Of a DNA stretch of 64,000 bases, positions 1 through 10,072 are shown in pieces. The notes under the pieces are model-generated. The model searched no databases and had not been told where the DNA came from. It worked only from the letters and a program-made list of their open reading frames with translations. Source of the DNA: an alpha proteobacterium U9-1i. GTDB taxonomy: Bacteria; Pseudomonadota; Alphaproteobacteria; Caulobacterales; Aquidulcibacteraceae. The stretch spans positions 744,001 through 808,000 of the forward strand of contig BBSY01000002.1 of NCBI GenBank assembly GCA_000974665.1. The letters are read 5' to 3'. The position numbers were made by a program, and so were the translations under genes. Every line of letters starts with the position of its first letter. Positions within the stretch are counted from its first letter, which is position 1.

Positions 1-372
1 GTTCGCCCGCGCGACGCCGGCGCCGGGCGCGCGCTTGATGGCCCGCACCGTTCCGATTTGCTCGCGCGTCACGCTGGCAAGGATATGCCGGCTGACCAAT
101 GCTCGACCGGCGAGCAGAAGGCGCTGCTGATCGGCCTTTCCTTGGCGCAAGCACGCGCGTTGGCCGACGATCCGGGCGCCGGTCCCGCGCTGATCCTCAT
201 CGACGAAGCCGCCGCGCACCTCGATTCCATCCGCCGCGCGGCGCTCTACGAGGAATTGCTCGCCGGCGCGGGCCAAGCGTGGCTCACCGGCACGGATGAA
301 AACCTGTTCGAAGCGTTCGGCGCACGCGCGCAGCGCTTCGAGGTGCGTGATGGTAAAGTGAGCGCGGCATGA
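1..372 (+). CDS. recF: RecF, DNA replication/repair ATPase (C-terminal part)
   Basis: The reading frame is open from the first base, so the N-terminus lies outside the window. The visible 123 residues carry three RecF hallmarks: a DGPHRSDL block (codons 13-20), the ABC signature region STGEQKA (from codon 35) and a Walker B LILIDEAAAHLD (acidic pair at codons 68-69). RecF is an SMC-like ATPase that helps load RecA at gapped DNA. It normally sits in a dnaN-recF-gyrB string; here gyrB follows only after three other genes. The stop overlaps the next ATG by 4 bp (ATGA), so the following gene is probably translationally coupled. Identification is firm; only the missing 5' part limits it. Confidence 0.93.
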   Translation, partial: VRPRDAGAGRALDGPHRSDLLARHAGKDMPADQCSTGEQKALLIGLSLAQARALADDPGAGPALILIDEAAAHLDSIRRAALYEELLAGAGQAWLTGTDENLFEAFGARAQRFEVRDGKVSAA

Positions 373-1031
373 CCATGGACGGACGCCCGTCTCGTCTTTC
401 GGACATCCGGCTCTTCGCCGGGATGTCCCATAGCTATCTCGAAGGCTTCGAGGAGGTCACGGCGTTTGCCAGAAGGATGGCGTGGTTCCTGAACGGCGAA
501 GAATTCAGCATCGGCGCCCACACGCATATGTACGTGTTCTTTTCACCAACCACGCCGATCGGGACCGCGAGTGTCGTCGAACAGGGTATGGATTGGTGGT
601 TCCGTTACACATATGTCGGGGCGCCGCGCGAATTGGCGCGCTCGCCCGAAACGTCGTTGCTCCTGGAGGAGGGCGTCATCGCCGCGCTAAAGGCAAATCG
701 TCCGGACAAGGCCGAACTTATTGATGCTGCCGCCGCCACCGTTCGCGCTCATGGAGAGCGCATGCGGTTTCTCCTCAAGTTCAAGGAAACGAAGGCTTAT
801 GTGGCCGAGACGGCCTTCACCATCAGCGAACGCGAGCCCGCGAAAGTACGGACGCTTCGCACCGAAAAATCGACGGGTGCAATGTTCGATTCACCTCCGA
901 TCCTCGCCATTGATGCGCGCGTCCATGTGAACGAATCCCTGGGTATCCCGTTTTCTGAGTACGCGCCGTGCTCGGAGCGCCCGCCTATATCCAAGATCGT
1001 CAAATGGCAGGGCGTCGTTTCCCCAGCGTGA
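369..1031 (+). CDS. Conserved-looking protein of unknown function, 220 aa
   Basis: I do not recognise a family. The 220-residue product has no signal peptide or membrane segment and looks cytosolic. It is rich in aromatic residues in the first half (HSYLEGF, MAWFLNG, MDWWFRYTY), followed by a helical, charged middle and a C-terminal part with scattered Pro. Its start codon overlaps the recF stop by 4 bp, implying co-transcription with recF. The next gene is a CYP153-type P450 52 bp downstream. The coding call rests on frame length, coupling to recF and typical codon use. Confidence 0.7.
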   Translation: MTMDGRPSRLSDIRLFAGMSHSYLEGFEEVTAFARRMAWFLNGEEFSIGAHTHMYVFFSPTTPIGTASVVEQGMDWWFRYTYVGAPRELARSPETSLLLEEGVIAALKANRPDKAELIDAAAATVRAHGERMRFLLKFKETKAYVAETAFTISEREPAKVRTLRTEKSTGAMFDSPPILAIDARVHVNESLGIPFSEYAPCSERPPISKIVKWQGVVSPA

Positions 1032-1083
1032 CCAGTGACATCAGGCACGGCTTTGAGGCACGATGTGCGTCAGAGGAAACGCC

Positions 1084-2334
1084 ATGTCGTCGATCTGGGA
1101 TTACGAGTACGACTACGACCCGAACGAAGATGCGTGGTCGGCCGATCTCACAACCATGGACGTCAGCGTCGCCGAGCGCTTCCGCGACGACAACATGTGG
1201 CCGTTCTTCGCGCGTCTGCGGCGCGATGCGCCGGTGCATTTCTGCCCGGAAAGCCGCTTCGGCCCGTATTGGTCGGTGACCAAATTCAACGACATCATGC
1301 ATGTCGAGACCAACCACAGAATCTTCTCGTCAGAGCCGGCGATCACCATCTTCGACCAGATGGAGGATTTTCCATTGCCGATGTTCATCGCGATGGATCC
1401 GCCGAAGCATGACGTGCAACGCAAAACCGTGAGCCCGATCGTCGCGCCCGACAATCTCGCGAAGCTGGAGCCGGTCATCCGCCAGCGCGCGGGCCAGTTG
1501 TTGGATGAAGTTCCGCGCGGCGAGGAATTCAATTGGGTCGATAAAATATCCATCGAGCTGACGACTCAAATGCTCGCGACATTATTCGATTTTCCCTGGG
1601 AAGATCGCCGCAAGCTCACCCGTTGGTCGGACGTCGCGACCGCCGGGCCGGGTTCGGGTATCGTTGAAAGCCAGGATCAGCGCCGCGCAGAATTGTTGGA
1701 GTGCCTGGCGTACTTCACCGAGCTCTGGAACGATCGCGCCAAGAAAGATCCGCAGCCTGACCTGATCTCGATGCTCGTGCACGGCGAGAACACGCGCAAC
1801 ATGGCGCCTCAGGAATATCTCGGAAACCTGATCCTGCTGATCGTCGGCGGCAACGACACGACACGCAATTCCATGACCGGTTCGCTCTATGCGCTCAACA
1901 AATGGCCGGACCAGCAAAAGAAGTTGCGCGAGAACCCAACGCTCATTCCGTCACTCGTCTCTGAAACGATCCGCTGGCAAACGCCGCTCGCCCACATGCG
2001 CCGCACCGCGCTGGAGGACACCGAACTGGGCGGCCAGCGGATCAAGAAGGGCGACAAAGTGGTGATGTGGTACGTTTCAGGCAATCGCGACGAGGACGTC
2101 ATCGTTGATCCGAACAATTTCAATATCGAGCGCGAGAATGTACGCCGGCATCTCTCGTTTGGTTTCGGCATTCACCGCTGCGTCGGGAACCGCCTGGGCG
2201 AGATGCAGTTACGTATCGTATGGGAAGAGATCCTGAAGCGCTTTCCCAAGATCGAAATCGTCGGCGAGCCCCGCCGCGTCTTGTCAGCCTTCGTGAAGGG
2301 TTACGAAAGCCTGCCCGTAATCATCCCAAATTGA
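1084..2334 (+). CDS. CYP153-family cytochrome P450 (alkane/fatty-acid terminal hydroxylase type)
   Basis: This 416-residue soluble P450 has the I-helix motif GGNDTTRN, the K-helix ExxR (ETIRW) and the heme-thiolate loop FGFGIHRCVGNRLG, with the Cys at about residue 364. Strings such as IAMDPPKHDVQRK, ELTTQMLATLFDFPWEDRR, IRWQTPLAHMRRTA and SGNRD are, from memory of the family, typical of CYP153 bacterial alkane terminal hydroxylases. I chose the ATG at 1084, seven codons into the open frame, because AGAGGAAA lies just upstream. Such enzymes need a ferredoxin and ferredoxin reductase; neither is adjacent, although an fdxA-type ferredoxin lies at 31310. A FadD-like acyl-CoA ligase at 42162 could act on oxidised products, but that link is only inference. 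The stop overlaps the likely start of the ExoD gene. Confidence 0.87.
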   Translation: MSSIWDYEYDYDPNEDAWSADLTTMDVSVAERFRDDNMWPFFARLRRDAPVHFCPESRFGPYWSVTKFNDIMHVETNHRIFSSEPAITIFDQMEDFPLPMFIAMDPPKHDVQRKTVSPIVAPDNLAKLEPVIRQRAGQLLDEVPRGEEFNWVDKISIELTTQMLATLFDFPWEDRRKLTRWSDVATAGPGSGIVESQDQRRAELLECLAYFTELWNDRAKKDPQPDLISMLVHGENTRNMAPQEYLGNLILLIVGGNDTTRNSMTGSLYALNKWPDQQKKLRENPTLIPSLVSETIRWQTPLAHMRRTALEDTELGGQRIKKGDKVVMWYVSGNRDEDVIVDPNNFNIERENVRRHLSFGFGIHRCVGNRLGEMQLRIVWEEILKRFPKIEIVGEPRRVLSAFVKGYESLPVIIPN

Positions 2335-2936
2335 CCCAAGCCAGGCGGACGGAAGCCAACAATCTCACCGGCGTGCTTGAGGAGATTGCTGACAAAGTCG
2401 ATCACGACGATTCAGCGGACTCGCTCACGCTTGGCGAAGTGTTTGAGTCGGTCGGCCGCCGCTCCTACGGCCCGCTGCTTTTGGTGATTGGCCTGTTTGC
2501 GATTTCACCCGCGACCGTTTTGCCCGGTATGACCTGGTTTGCAGCCGCGCTCACCTTGCTCGTGGCCGGCCAAATGGCGCTTGGCATGAAGCGCATCTGG
2601 ATGCCGCAAAAAGCGCTCAGCGCCTGTCTGCCGCGCCAAGCCGTGCACAATGGGATGGAGAAGGCGAGGCCATGGGCGCGCCGCGTAGACGCTGTGCTGA
2701 AGCCGCGCCTCACGTTTCTCGCCAAGCCGCCGTTCGTGAACCTCGTGGCGCTGTTCTGCATCGCCGCCGCGCTCATCACCTTTCCGCTCGGCCTCATCCC
2801 GCTTGCCCCGATCGTGCCAGGCTTGGCTGTGGTGTTTTTCGGCCTCGGCATGACCGCGCAAGACGGCCTCTGGTTGAGCCTTGGCATGCTCGTTTTGGGC
2901 GCTGCCTTTTGGCTCGCCGTGCCGCTGGTTTTTTAA
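2331..2936 (+). CDS. ExoD-family membrane protein
   Basis: The 201-residue product is an integral membrane protein of the ExoD family (exopolysaccharide-synthesis associated, exact function unknown). It opens with a charged soluble segment (LTLGEVFESVGRRSYGPLL), then hydrophobic stretches with the family-typical ISPATVLPGMTW loop and a second pair ending in LGLIPLAPIVPG. I place the start at a TTG (2331) that overlaps the P450 stop (TTGA). A GTG at 2373 is the alternative; the longer open frame upstream lies inside the P450 gene and is unlikely to be translated. Close coupling to the P450 suggests one transcript. Confidence 0.82.
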   Translation: MTQARRTEANNLTGVLEEIADKVDHDDSADSLTLGEVFESVGRRSYGPLLLVIGLFAISPATVLPGMTWFAAALTLLVAGQMALGMKRIWMPQKALSACLPRQAVHNGMEKARPWARRVDAVLKPRLTFLAKPPFVNLVALFCIAAALITFPLGLIPLAPIVPGLAVVFFGLGMTAQDGLWLSLGMLVLGAAFWLAVPLVF

Positions 2937-5450
<2,514 letters not shown>

Positions 5451-5474
5451 GGTGCCGTTGAAAAAATAGAGCGC

Positions 5475-6000
5475 CACACCTCCTCCTCGATGGAGGAGGT
5501 GGCCGCGAAGCGGCCGGAGGAGGTGCGCGCGCTACGGTTAAGGACGAGCCTCGTTCGGCTAAGCCCGAAACGTCGCGGGCCTCACCTCCTCAGTCAGTTC
5601 GCTCCGCTCACTGACAGCTCCTCCATCGAGGAGGAGCGGGTGACGTCGTGCGAGGAGCGCGCGCTGGATTCGTGTGTCGATGATGCCGAACGACTAGAGC
5701 ACCACACCTCCTCCTCGATGGAGGAGGTGGCCGCGAAGCAGCCGGAGGAGGTGCGCGTGCTTGCGGCGAAGGGCGAGCCTCTGGAGGCTCATCGTCAACG
5801 ATCGCGGGCCTCACCTCCTCAGTCAGTTCGCTCCGCTCACTGACAGCTCCTCCATCGAGGAGGAGCGGGTGACGCCGTGCGAGGAGCGCGCGCTGGATTC
5901 GTGTGTCGATGATGCCGAACGACTAGAGCGCCACACCTCCTCCTCGATGGAGGAGGTGGCCGCGAAGCGGCCGGAGGAGGTGCGCGTGCTTGCGGCGAAG
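5475..6000. repeat. Tandem array of a 228-bp palindrome-rich repeat (2.3 copies)
   Basis: Two full units (5475-5702 and 5703-5931, periods 228 and 229 bp) and a partial third (5932-6000) are nearly identical. Each unit starts with a hairpin (CACCTCCTCC around TCGAT), then GGCCGCgaaGCGGCC. It ends with a GTCAG/CTGAC hairpin and CTCCTCCATCGAGGAGGAG, which is the reverse complement of a stretch in the unit's opening hairpin. The copies differ mostly in a 50-bp middle section. Open frames across this stretch are translations of the repeat. It lies immediately downstream of gyrB. Confidence 0.9.
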
Positions 6001-6008
6001 TCGAGTCC

Positions 6009-6101
6009 GCGCTGCAGTAGGTCGCTCGTGACGCCGAGATACAGCGTGCCATTGGGCTGGCTCGCAACGAGGTAGACGGCAATCAGATCGTATCGCGCCA
6101 T
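6009..6101 (-). pseudogene. Truncated GIY-YIG endonuclease gene (N-terminal 31 codons)
   Basis: Read on the minus strand from an ATG at 6101, the first 31 codons give MARYDLIAVYLVASQPNGTL followed by YLGVTSDLLQR. This is the start of the small GIY-YIG nuclease domain (the GIY motif as AVYLVA, the YIG motif as LYLGVTSDL). The catalytic Arg helix, the Glu-bearing segment and everything after are missing. The frame runs straight into the third copy of the 228-bp repeat. The gene therefore looks broken by, or fused to, the repeat array. It is too short to be an active nuclease. Confidence 0.72.
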
Positions 6102-6149
6102 TCGCGAAGTTCACCGCAAGGCGCGACGGAGTGCAACGTCTTGCGTTCG

Positions 6150-6200
6150 CCTTGTCGCCCTGGGTTCCGGGTCTCCGCTGCGCTTCGCCCGGAATGACTG
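6150..6200. repeat. Dispersed palindromic repeat fragment
   Basis: The stretch reads CCCTGGGTTCCGGGTCTCCG followed by CTGCGCTTCGCCCGGAATGAC. From memory this resembles a short intergenic repeat common in alphaproteobacterial genomes. It contains self-complementary CCGGG/CCCGG segments. It lies between the GIY-YIG remnant and the terminase gene and has no coding signature. The rest of 6102-6323 shows nothing further that I can identify. Confidence 0.45.
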
Positions 6201-6323
6201 AGGGAAGGTGGCCTCGCGATAGCTCCCAGCGAAAGCGAACGACGTGATTGTGGAGCGTGGAGAAAATAGGGGGATAGGTCCCTGCTAATCCGACCGAGTG
6301 CGTTTGGCCTTAAACTCGTGTGC

Positions 6324-7826
6324 ATGAGCACAGAGAACGAGACACCCAGGCGCGTCATCACCAAGCGCCGGCATCACAGCGAAGAGGTGTGGGCGCAGGC
6401 GCGGCGGGATTATTTGGCTGGTTTTACAGCAACAATCGTCGCGCAGCGTTACGACATGACCGTCGATGCGATCCGCAAGCGCGCATCGAAGCAGGGTTGG
6501 TGCAAGGCCCATCAACTCGCCGATGCGCCGCCGCCGCTGCATCCTTACCCGGGGATAGAGGAGGTCGAATCCCCGGGATTGAACGCGGTCAGCGCGTGGC
6601 GAAAAATCGCCCATCCAGCGCAAGTGCCGCCCGCCGAACCATGGTCGACGTGGCTGTTCCAGGGCGGGCGGGGCGCCGGCAAAACGCGCGCCGGCGCCGA
6701 ATGGCTCGCAGATTTGGCCGAGAAGAAACAAGGCCTGTTCGCGCTGGTTGGGCCAACGCAGCATGACGTACGCGAAGTGATGATCGATGGCCCTTCGGGG
6801 CTGCGCAATCTGCCGGGGCGGGCGCGGCCTTGGTACGAACGTTCGCGGCGACGTTTGCTGTGGCCGAATGGATCGGTCGCCTACGCATTCTCGGCGGAGG
6901 AGCCGGAGCGTTTGCGCGGTCCGCAATTCGAAGCCGCGTGGGCGGATGAGTTTTGCATCTGGCCGAAGCCGAGCGAGACTTTGGCGATCCTGCGCATGGG
7001 CTTGCGGCGCGGCGACAATCCGCTGCTCGTCGTCACCACAACGCCGAAGCCAATTGCCGCTTTGCGCGCGTTGCGCGCGGAGCCGAGCTGCGTCGTCACG
7101 CAGGCAGCGACGGCGACGAACGCCGCGCATCTTGCGCCGTCGTTTCTCGAAGGGCTCGATTTGCTCTATGGCGGCACGCGATTGGCGGCGCAGGAGCTGG
7201 ACGGATTGCTGCTTGAGGGCGATGGGGCGTTGTGGCGCGCGCAGGACGTCGCGGCGGCGCATGGGCCGATGCCCGCGATGCTGGATCGCGTTGTCGTTGG
7301 AGTCGATCCGCCAGCGGGCGCCAATGGCGCGGCTTGCGGAATTGTCGTCGCCGGCCGGCGTGAGGCGCGCGCCTTTGTGCTCGCGGATCGTTCGGCCCTG
7401 GGCTTAAGCCCGCTGGGCTGGGCAAGTCGTGTGGCCGAAGTCGCGCGTGAGTTTGGCGCGGCGGAAATTATCGCTGAGGCCAATCAAGGCGGCGATATGG
7501 TGCGCGCCACATTGGCGGCGGCGGGCGCTCCGTGCGCGGTGCGGCTGGTGCATGCGAGCCGCGGCAAGCGCGCACGGGCGGAGCCGATCGCGGCGCTCTA
7601 CGAACAGGGGCGCGTGACGCATTGCGGCGCGTTCGTCGCGCTTGAAGAGGAGCTGATGGCGATGGGCGCGAGCGAAGCGTCGCTCTTGGATCGCGCGGAT
7701 GCTTTGGTATGGGCGCTGACGGCCTTGATGTCCGGCTCGGTGCGCGAAGGGCCGCGCGTGCGAAGCTTGCACGAGGGCGGCGAAAGGTGGCGCGGTTTGT
7801 CGATGCCGGCGCCCGCGCACGCCTAG
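6324..7826 (+). CDS. Orphan GTA/phage-type large terminase (TerL) with N-terminal HTH
   Basis: Residues from about 100 onward match the TerL of RcGTA-like gene transfer agents. They have a Walker A GGRGAGKTRAGAEW, VGPTQHDVREVM, FSAEEPERLRGPQFEAAW with a Walker B-type WADE, and the ATPase coupling stretch VVTTTPKP. The nuclease half has VVGVDPPAG, a central IAEANQGGD and a late Asp in LLDRADALVWAL, so both activities look intact. Ahead of it, residues 20-60 form a helix-turn-helix (ATIVAQRYDMTVDAIRKRA) like that of a small terminase or DNA-binding regulator. No portal, protease or capsid gene follows; the next gene is convergent. An in-frame GTG at 6318 is an alternative start; neither start has a strong ribosome site. 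Confidence 0.87.
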   Translation: MSTENETPRRVITKRRHHSEEVWAQARRDYLAGFTATIVAQRYDMTVDAIRKRASKQGWCKAHQLADAPPPLHPYPGIEEVESPGLNAVSAWRKIAHPAQVPPAEPWSTWLFQGGRGAGKTRAGAEWLADLAEKKQGLFALVGPTQHDVREVMIDGPSGLRNLPGRARPWYERSRRRLLWPNGSVAYAFSAEEPERLRGPQFEAAWADEFCIWPKPSETLAILRMGLRRGDNPLLVVTTTPKPIAALRALRAEPSCVVTQAATATNAAHLAPSFLEGLDLLYGGTRLAAQELDGLLLEGDGALWRAQDVAAAHGPMPAMLDRVVVGVDPPAGANGAACGIVVAGRREARAFVLADRSALGLSPLGWASRVAEVAREFGAAEIIAEANQGGDMVRATLAAAGAPCAVRLVHASRGKRARAEPIAALYEQGRVTHCGAFVALEEELMAMGASEASLLDRADALVWALTALMSGSVREGPRVRSLHEGGERWRGLSMPAPAHA

Positions 7827-8353
7827 TGCGGGGCGTCCAATGCTGCGCGCGCGCGTGGTTCGGTGATGCGATCGACGCGGAGCGCGTTCAGCACTGTCGA
7901 CTGCCGCGGCCGATCGCCGTCGACGTAAACCACGAACTGATCGCCAACGCCGCCTTGGAGCGCATCAAAAGCCGGCAGCGGCCCGCAGCTCGTCATCTCG
8001 GTGTAGGTCAGCGTAAAGTTGCGGGTGCGGCCTTGCCCTTTCAGCCAGCGCACCGGCCGCAACGTCACGGTCGGCGTCGCGCCTAAACCGTCGCGTTCTT
8101 TCGTCCGCACGCGCTCGATCCGCGCTACGAGCACTGTTCGCGCCTGGTCCCACATCCGCTGCTGCCGGGCGAGATCCCACGCCGCGTCCTGCGCCGCTTG
8201 GTCGGCGTACCATTGCGCCACACGTTGGGCGTGCGCCTCGGCGCTCTCGCCAGTCTCCTGCGGTGGCGGCGGCATCGGCATGCAGGCCAAGGCTTCGCTG
8301 GAAAGAAGGGTTGCGGCGAGCAATGCGCCGATCGCGGTGATGGTTCGCTTCAT
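7823..8353 (-). CDS. Secreted protein of unknown function, 176 aa
   Basis: The protein begins with a cleavable-looking signal peptide (MKRTITAIGALLAATLLSSEALA) and then a Cys/Pro-rich start of the mature chain (CMPMPPPP). A glutamine-rich helical region of about 60 residues follows, and then a beta-rich C-terminal half (VRWLKGQGRTRNFTLTYTEM, VGDQFVVYVDG). I place the start at the ATG at 8353 because upstream codons overlap the TauE-like gene in an unlikely frame. It converges with the terminase gene (4-bp overlap of stops). No family recognised; periplasmic location is inferred. Confidence 0.7.
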   Translation of the reverse strand: MKRTITAIGALLAATLLSSEALACMPMPPPPQETGESAEAHAQRVAQWYADQAAQDAAWDLARQQRMWDQARTVLVARIERVRTKERDGLGATPTVTLRPVRWLKGQGRTRNFTLTYTEMTSCGPLPAFDALQGGVGDQFVVYVDGDRPRQSTVLNALRVDRITEPRARAALDAPH

Positions 8354-8361
8354 GTCCGCGA

Positions 8362-9132
8362 CTATACCGAAGCGCCGAGGCTGCGCCACAGCATGTACGC
8401 CGCGACCGCGAACACGACGATCGCGAACAGGCGCTGCAGCGCGCCCTTCTGTTTCGCGAGCCGGCTTGAGAGCATCGCGCCGAGCGCGCCGCCGATCAGG
8501 CCGCCGCCGATGAACAGCAAGGCGACACGCCAATCGATCAAGCCATCGATGGCGTACGAGGTCGCCGTCGTCGCGCCGAACGCGCCGACCGCGAACAAGG
8601 AGGAGCCAACGGCGTGGATCATCGTCATGCCGCTCGCCGCGATCAGACCTGGCACGATCAAGAAGCCGCCGCCGATGCCGAAGAAGCCCGACAACGCGCC
8701 GACGATCACGCCCGCGAACATCAGCCGCGGTGCGTTGGTGGCGGAGAGCCGCACGTCGGCGTCGCCCTCGTGGCTCTGCGTGCGCAACATACGCACGCCG
8801 ATCACGATCATCAGCACCGCGAACAGCGGCAGCAAGATGCGCGCGTCGGTCAACTTGCCCAGTGCTGCGCCCAACGCCGCGCCGACGACGCCAGCGCCTG
8901 CGAAGATCGCCGCGCAGCGCCACTTCACATTGCCGCGCCGCGCGTGATTGATGAAGTTGGCGAAGGCGTTGACCGAAACCGCCAGCGCGCTGGTGCCGAT
9001 GGCCACATGCGGATTGGCGACGCCGACGATGTAGAGCAGGGCCGGCGTCGCCAGGATCGACCCGCCGCCGCCGATGAGCGCCAGGATCAGCCCCACCGCC
9101 GCGCCGCTCAGTATGGAAAGGATGTCTGTCAC
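8362..9132 (-). CDS. TauE/SafE-family membrane exporter (sulfite/sulfur compound)
   Basis: The 256-residue protein has about eight hydrophobic segments and the paired family motifs LIGGGGSILATPALLYIVG (N-terminal half) and GFFGIGGGFLIVPGLI (C-terminal half). These are typical of the TauE/SafE/YfcA family of anion exporters. The start is taken as the GTG at 9132, which overlaps the TGA of the rhodanese gene (GTGA). In BigR-type operons of other alphaproteobacteria such a gene sits with rhodanese/DUF2892 and BigR genes and is thought to expel sulfite made during H2S oxidation. The same organisation here supports that role. It is the last gene of a three-gene minus-strand operon. Confidence 0.88.
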   Translation of the reverse strand: MTDILSILSGAAVGLILALIGGGGSILATPALLYIVGVANPHVAIGTSALAVSVNAFANFINHARRGNVKWRCAAIFAGAGVVGAALGAALGKLTDARILLPLFAVLMIVIGVRMLRTQSHEGDADVRLSATNAPRLMFAGVIVGALSGFFGIGGGFLIVPGLIAASGMTMIHAVGSSLFAVGAFGATTATSYAIDGLIDWRVALLFIGGGLIGGALGAMLSSRLAKQKGALQRLFAIVVFAVAAYMLWRSLGASV

Positions 9133-9668
9133 GATGCGCGCAACGCGACGCGGTTCCAGGGCATCGTCTTCAGTAGCAGGGCCATGCCGCACCAGCCGGT
9201 GGCGCCCGCGAACAACAAGCCAGCGCCGACGAAACCGGAGAGGAGGAAGAACGCAGGGTTGATGAGTGCGCCAAGACTGACGCCCAGCAAGATCAGCGCG
9301 CCTGCCGCGATCTGCACTTGCCGCATGATCTCAAGCGGCGCCTTGCGGTTGGAGTGGACTGGCAGGCCAGCGGCTTTCCACGCTTCGATTCCGCCATCGA
9401 GAAAATACGCCTCGCGAAAGCCTTTCGCGATCAAGCGCGCCGCATTCGCTTGCGTACGCATCCCCGACTTGCAGTGGAACACCGCGACCTTGCCTTTCTC
9501 TCGATCAAAATCATGCAGATCGATCGCCGAAAGCGGCGCCAAACGCGCACCAAGAATGTGCTCCCGCGCATGCTCATCGGTTTCGCGAACGTCGATCAGG
9601 ATCGCGTTGCCGGAATCGAGCTTTTCCTTCAACGTCGCGGCGTTCAATGGAGGGAGGCTCATTTTCAT
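9129..9668 (-). CDS. Rhodanese-DUF2892 fusion (membrane-anchored sulfurtransferase)
   Basis: Residues 1-105 form a rhodanese domain: ILIDVRETDEHAREHI at the start and an active-site loop HCKSGMRT with the catalytic Cys. Residues 115-179 hold two hydrophobic helices of the DUF2892 type (ALILLGVSLGALINPAFFLL and the following segment), placing it at the inner membrane. The ATG at 9668 overlaps the repressor's TGA by 4 bp and has AGAGGA upstream. The protein probably moves sulfane sulfur from persulfides toward sulfite or thiosulfate beside the exporter encoded next. A much longer frame upstream is the antisense of the repressor and is not real. Confidence 0.9.
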   Translation of the reverse strand: MKMSLPPLNAATLKEKLDSGNAILIDVRETDEHAREHILGARLAPLSAIDLHDFDREKGKVAVFHCKSGMRTQANAARLIAKGFREAYFLDGGIEAWKAAGLPVHSNRKAPLEIMRQVQIAAGALILLGVSLGALINPAFFLLSGFVGAGLLFAGATGWCGMALLLKTMPWNRVALRAS

Positions 9669-9982
9669 TCCTCTGGAGGGCAATAAATCGCCACAAGCGT
9701 CTCGATGACGCGCGCTGCTTTCGGATCGGCTAAACTGTAGAAGATGGTTTGCGCTTCGCGACGCGTAGCGACGAGGCCCTCTTCGCGGAGCTTGGCGAGA
9801 TGTTGCGACAGCGCCGATTGCGACAGGCCGGAGCCGCGCTGCAAAGCGCCGGCCGAGCGTTCGCCCTCGACCAATTGGCAGAGCACCGCCAGCCGGGCCT
9901 GGTGGCCCAGCGTTTTCAGCAAGCGCGCCGCTTCGCCCGTCTGGGCGGCGAACGCGGCCGGGGAGAGGGTGGAAGCGGCCAT
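9665..9982 (-). CDS. bigR: BigR/SqrR-type ArsR-family persulfide-responsive repressor
   Basis: This 105-residue winged-HTH protein has the ArsR recognition helix GLSQSALSQHLAKLREEGLV. It also has the two cysteines that in BigR/SqrR form the sulfide-sensing tri/tetrasulfide bridge: one in AVLCQLVEGE (about residue 35) and one in VAIYCPPEE near the C-terminus. There is no classical metal-binding CxCxxC. It heads an operon with the rhodanese and exporter genes and is divergent from the MBL-fold hydrolase. It probably represses both directions through the palindrome at 10009-10024 and releases DNA when polysulfide accumulates. Its own promoter would put the transcription start almost at the ATG, giving a leaderless message. 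Confidence 0.88.
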   Translation of the reverse strand: MAASTLSPAAFAAQTGEAARLLKTLGHQARLAVLCQLVEGERSAGALQRGSGLSQSALSQHLAKLREEGLVATRREAQTIFYSLADPKAARVIETLVAIYCPPEE

Positions 9983-9988
9983 GCGACA

Positions 9989-10026
9989 TATATATCAGTT
10001 GATACTAAATTAGCAAGACCTAATAT
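9989..10026. promoter_or_regulatory. Divergent promoter region with BigR-type operator
   Basis: A perfect inverted repeat ATTAG-N6-CTAAT spans 10009-10024 between the divergent repressor and hydrolase genes. For the plus-strand gene, TTGATA (9999-10004) and TAATAT (10021-10026) are separated by 16 bp. The operator covers the spacer and the -10 box. On the minus strand TTGCTA (10016-10011) and TATATA (9994-9989) form a second promoter, overlapped at its -35 end. One repressor dimer could thus shut both promoters. The AT-rich character stands out from the surrounding sequence. Confidence 0.7.
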
Positions 10027-10072
10027 GATGCGCAGTAGAGACTTTTCTCTGGTCTTGTGGAGGTCCTGATCA

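Noticed and set aside
5475-6000. Possible CRISPR array
   Set aside because: The period is 228 bp with near-identical units, not short repeats with unique spacers, and no cas genes are nearby.
5490-6075. Several open frames in the repeat array
   Set aside because: They are translations of the 228-bp repeats (runs of SSSMEEV, PEEVRV); identical copies in shifted frames show no coding constraint.
9668-9989. N-terminal extension of the rhodanese gene to 9989
   Set aside because: It would run through the repressor gene in another frame; the ATG at 9668 has a ribosome site and the usual ATGA coupling.
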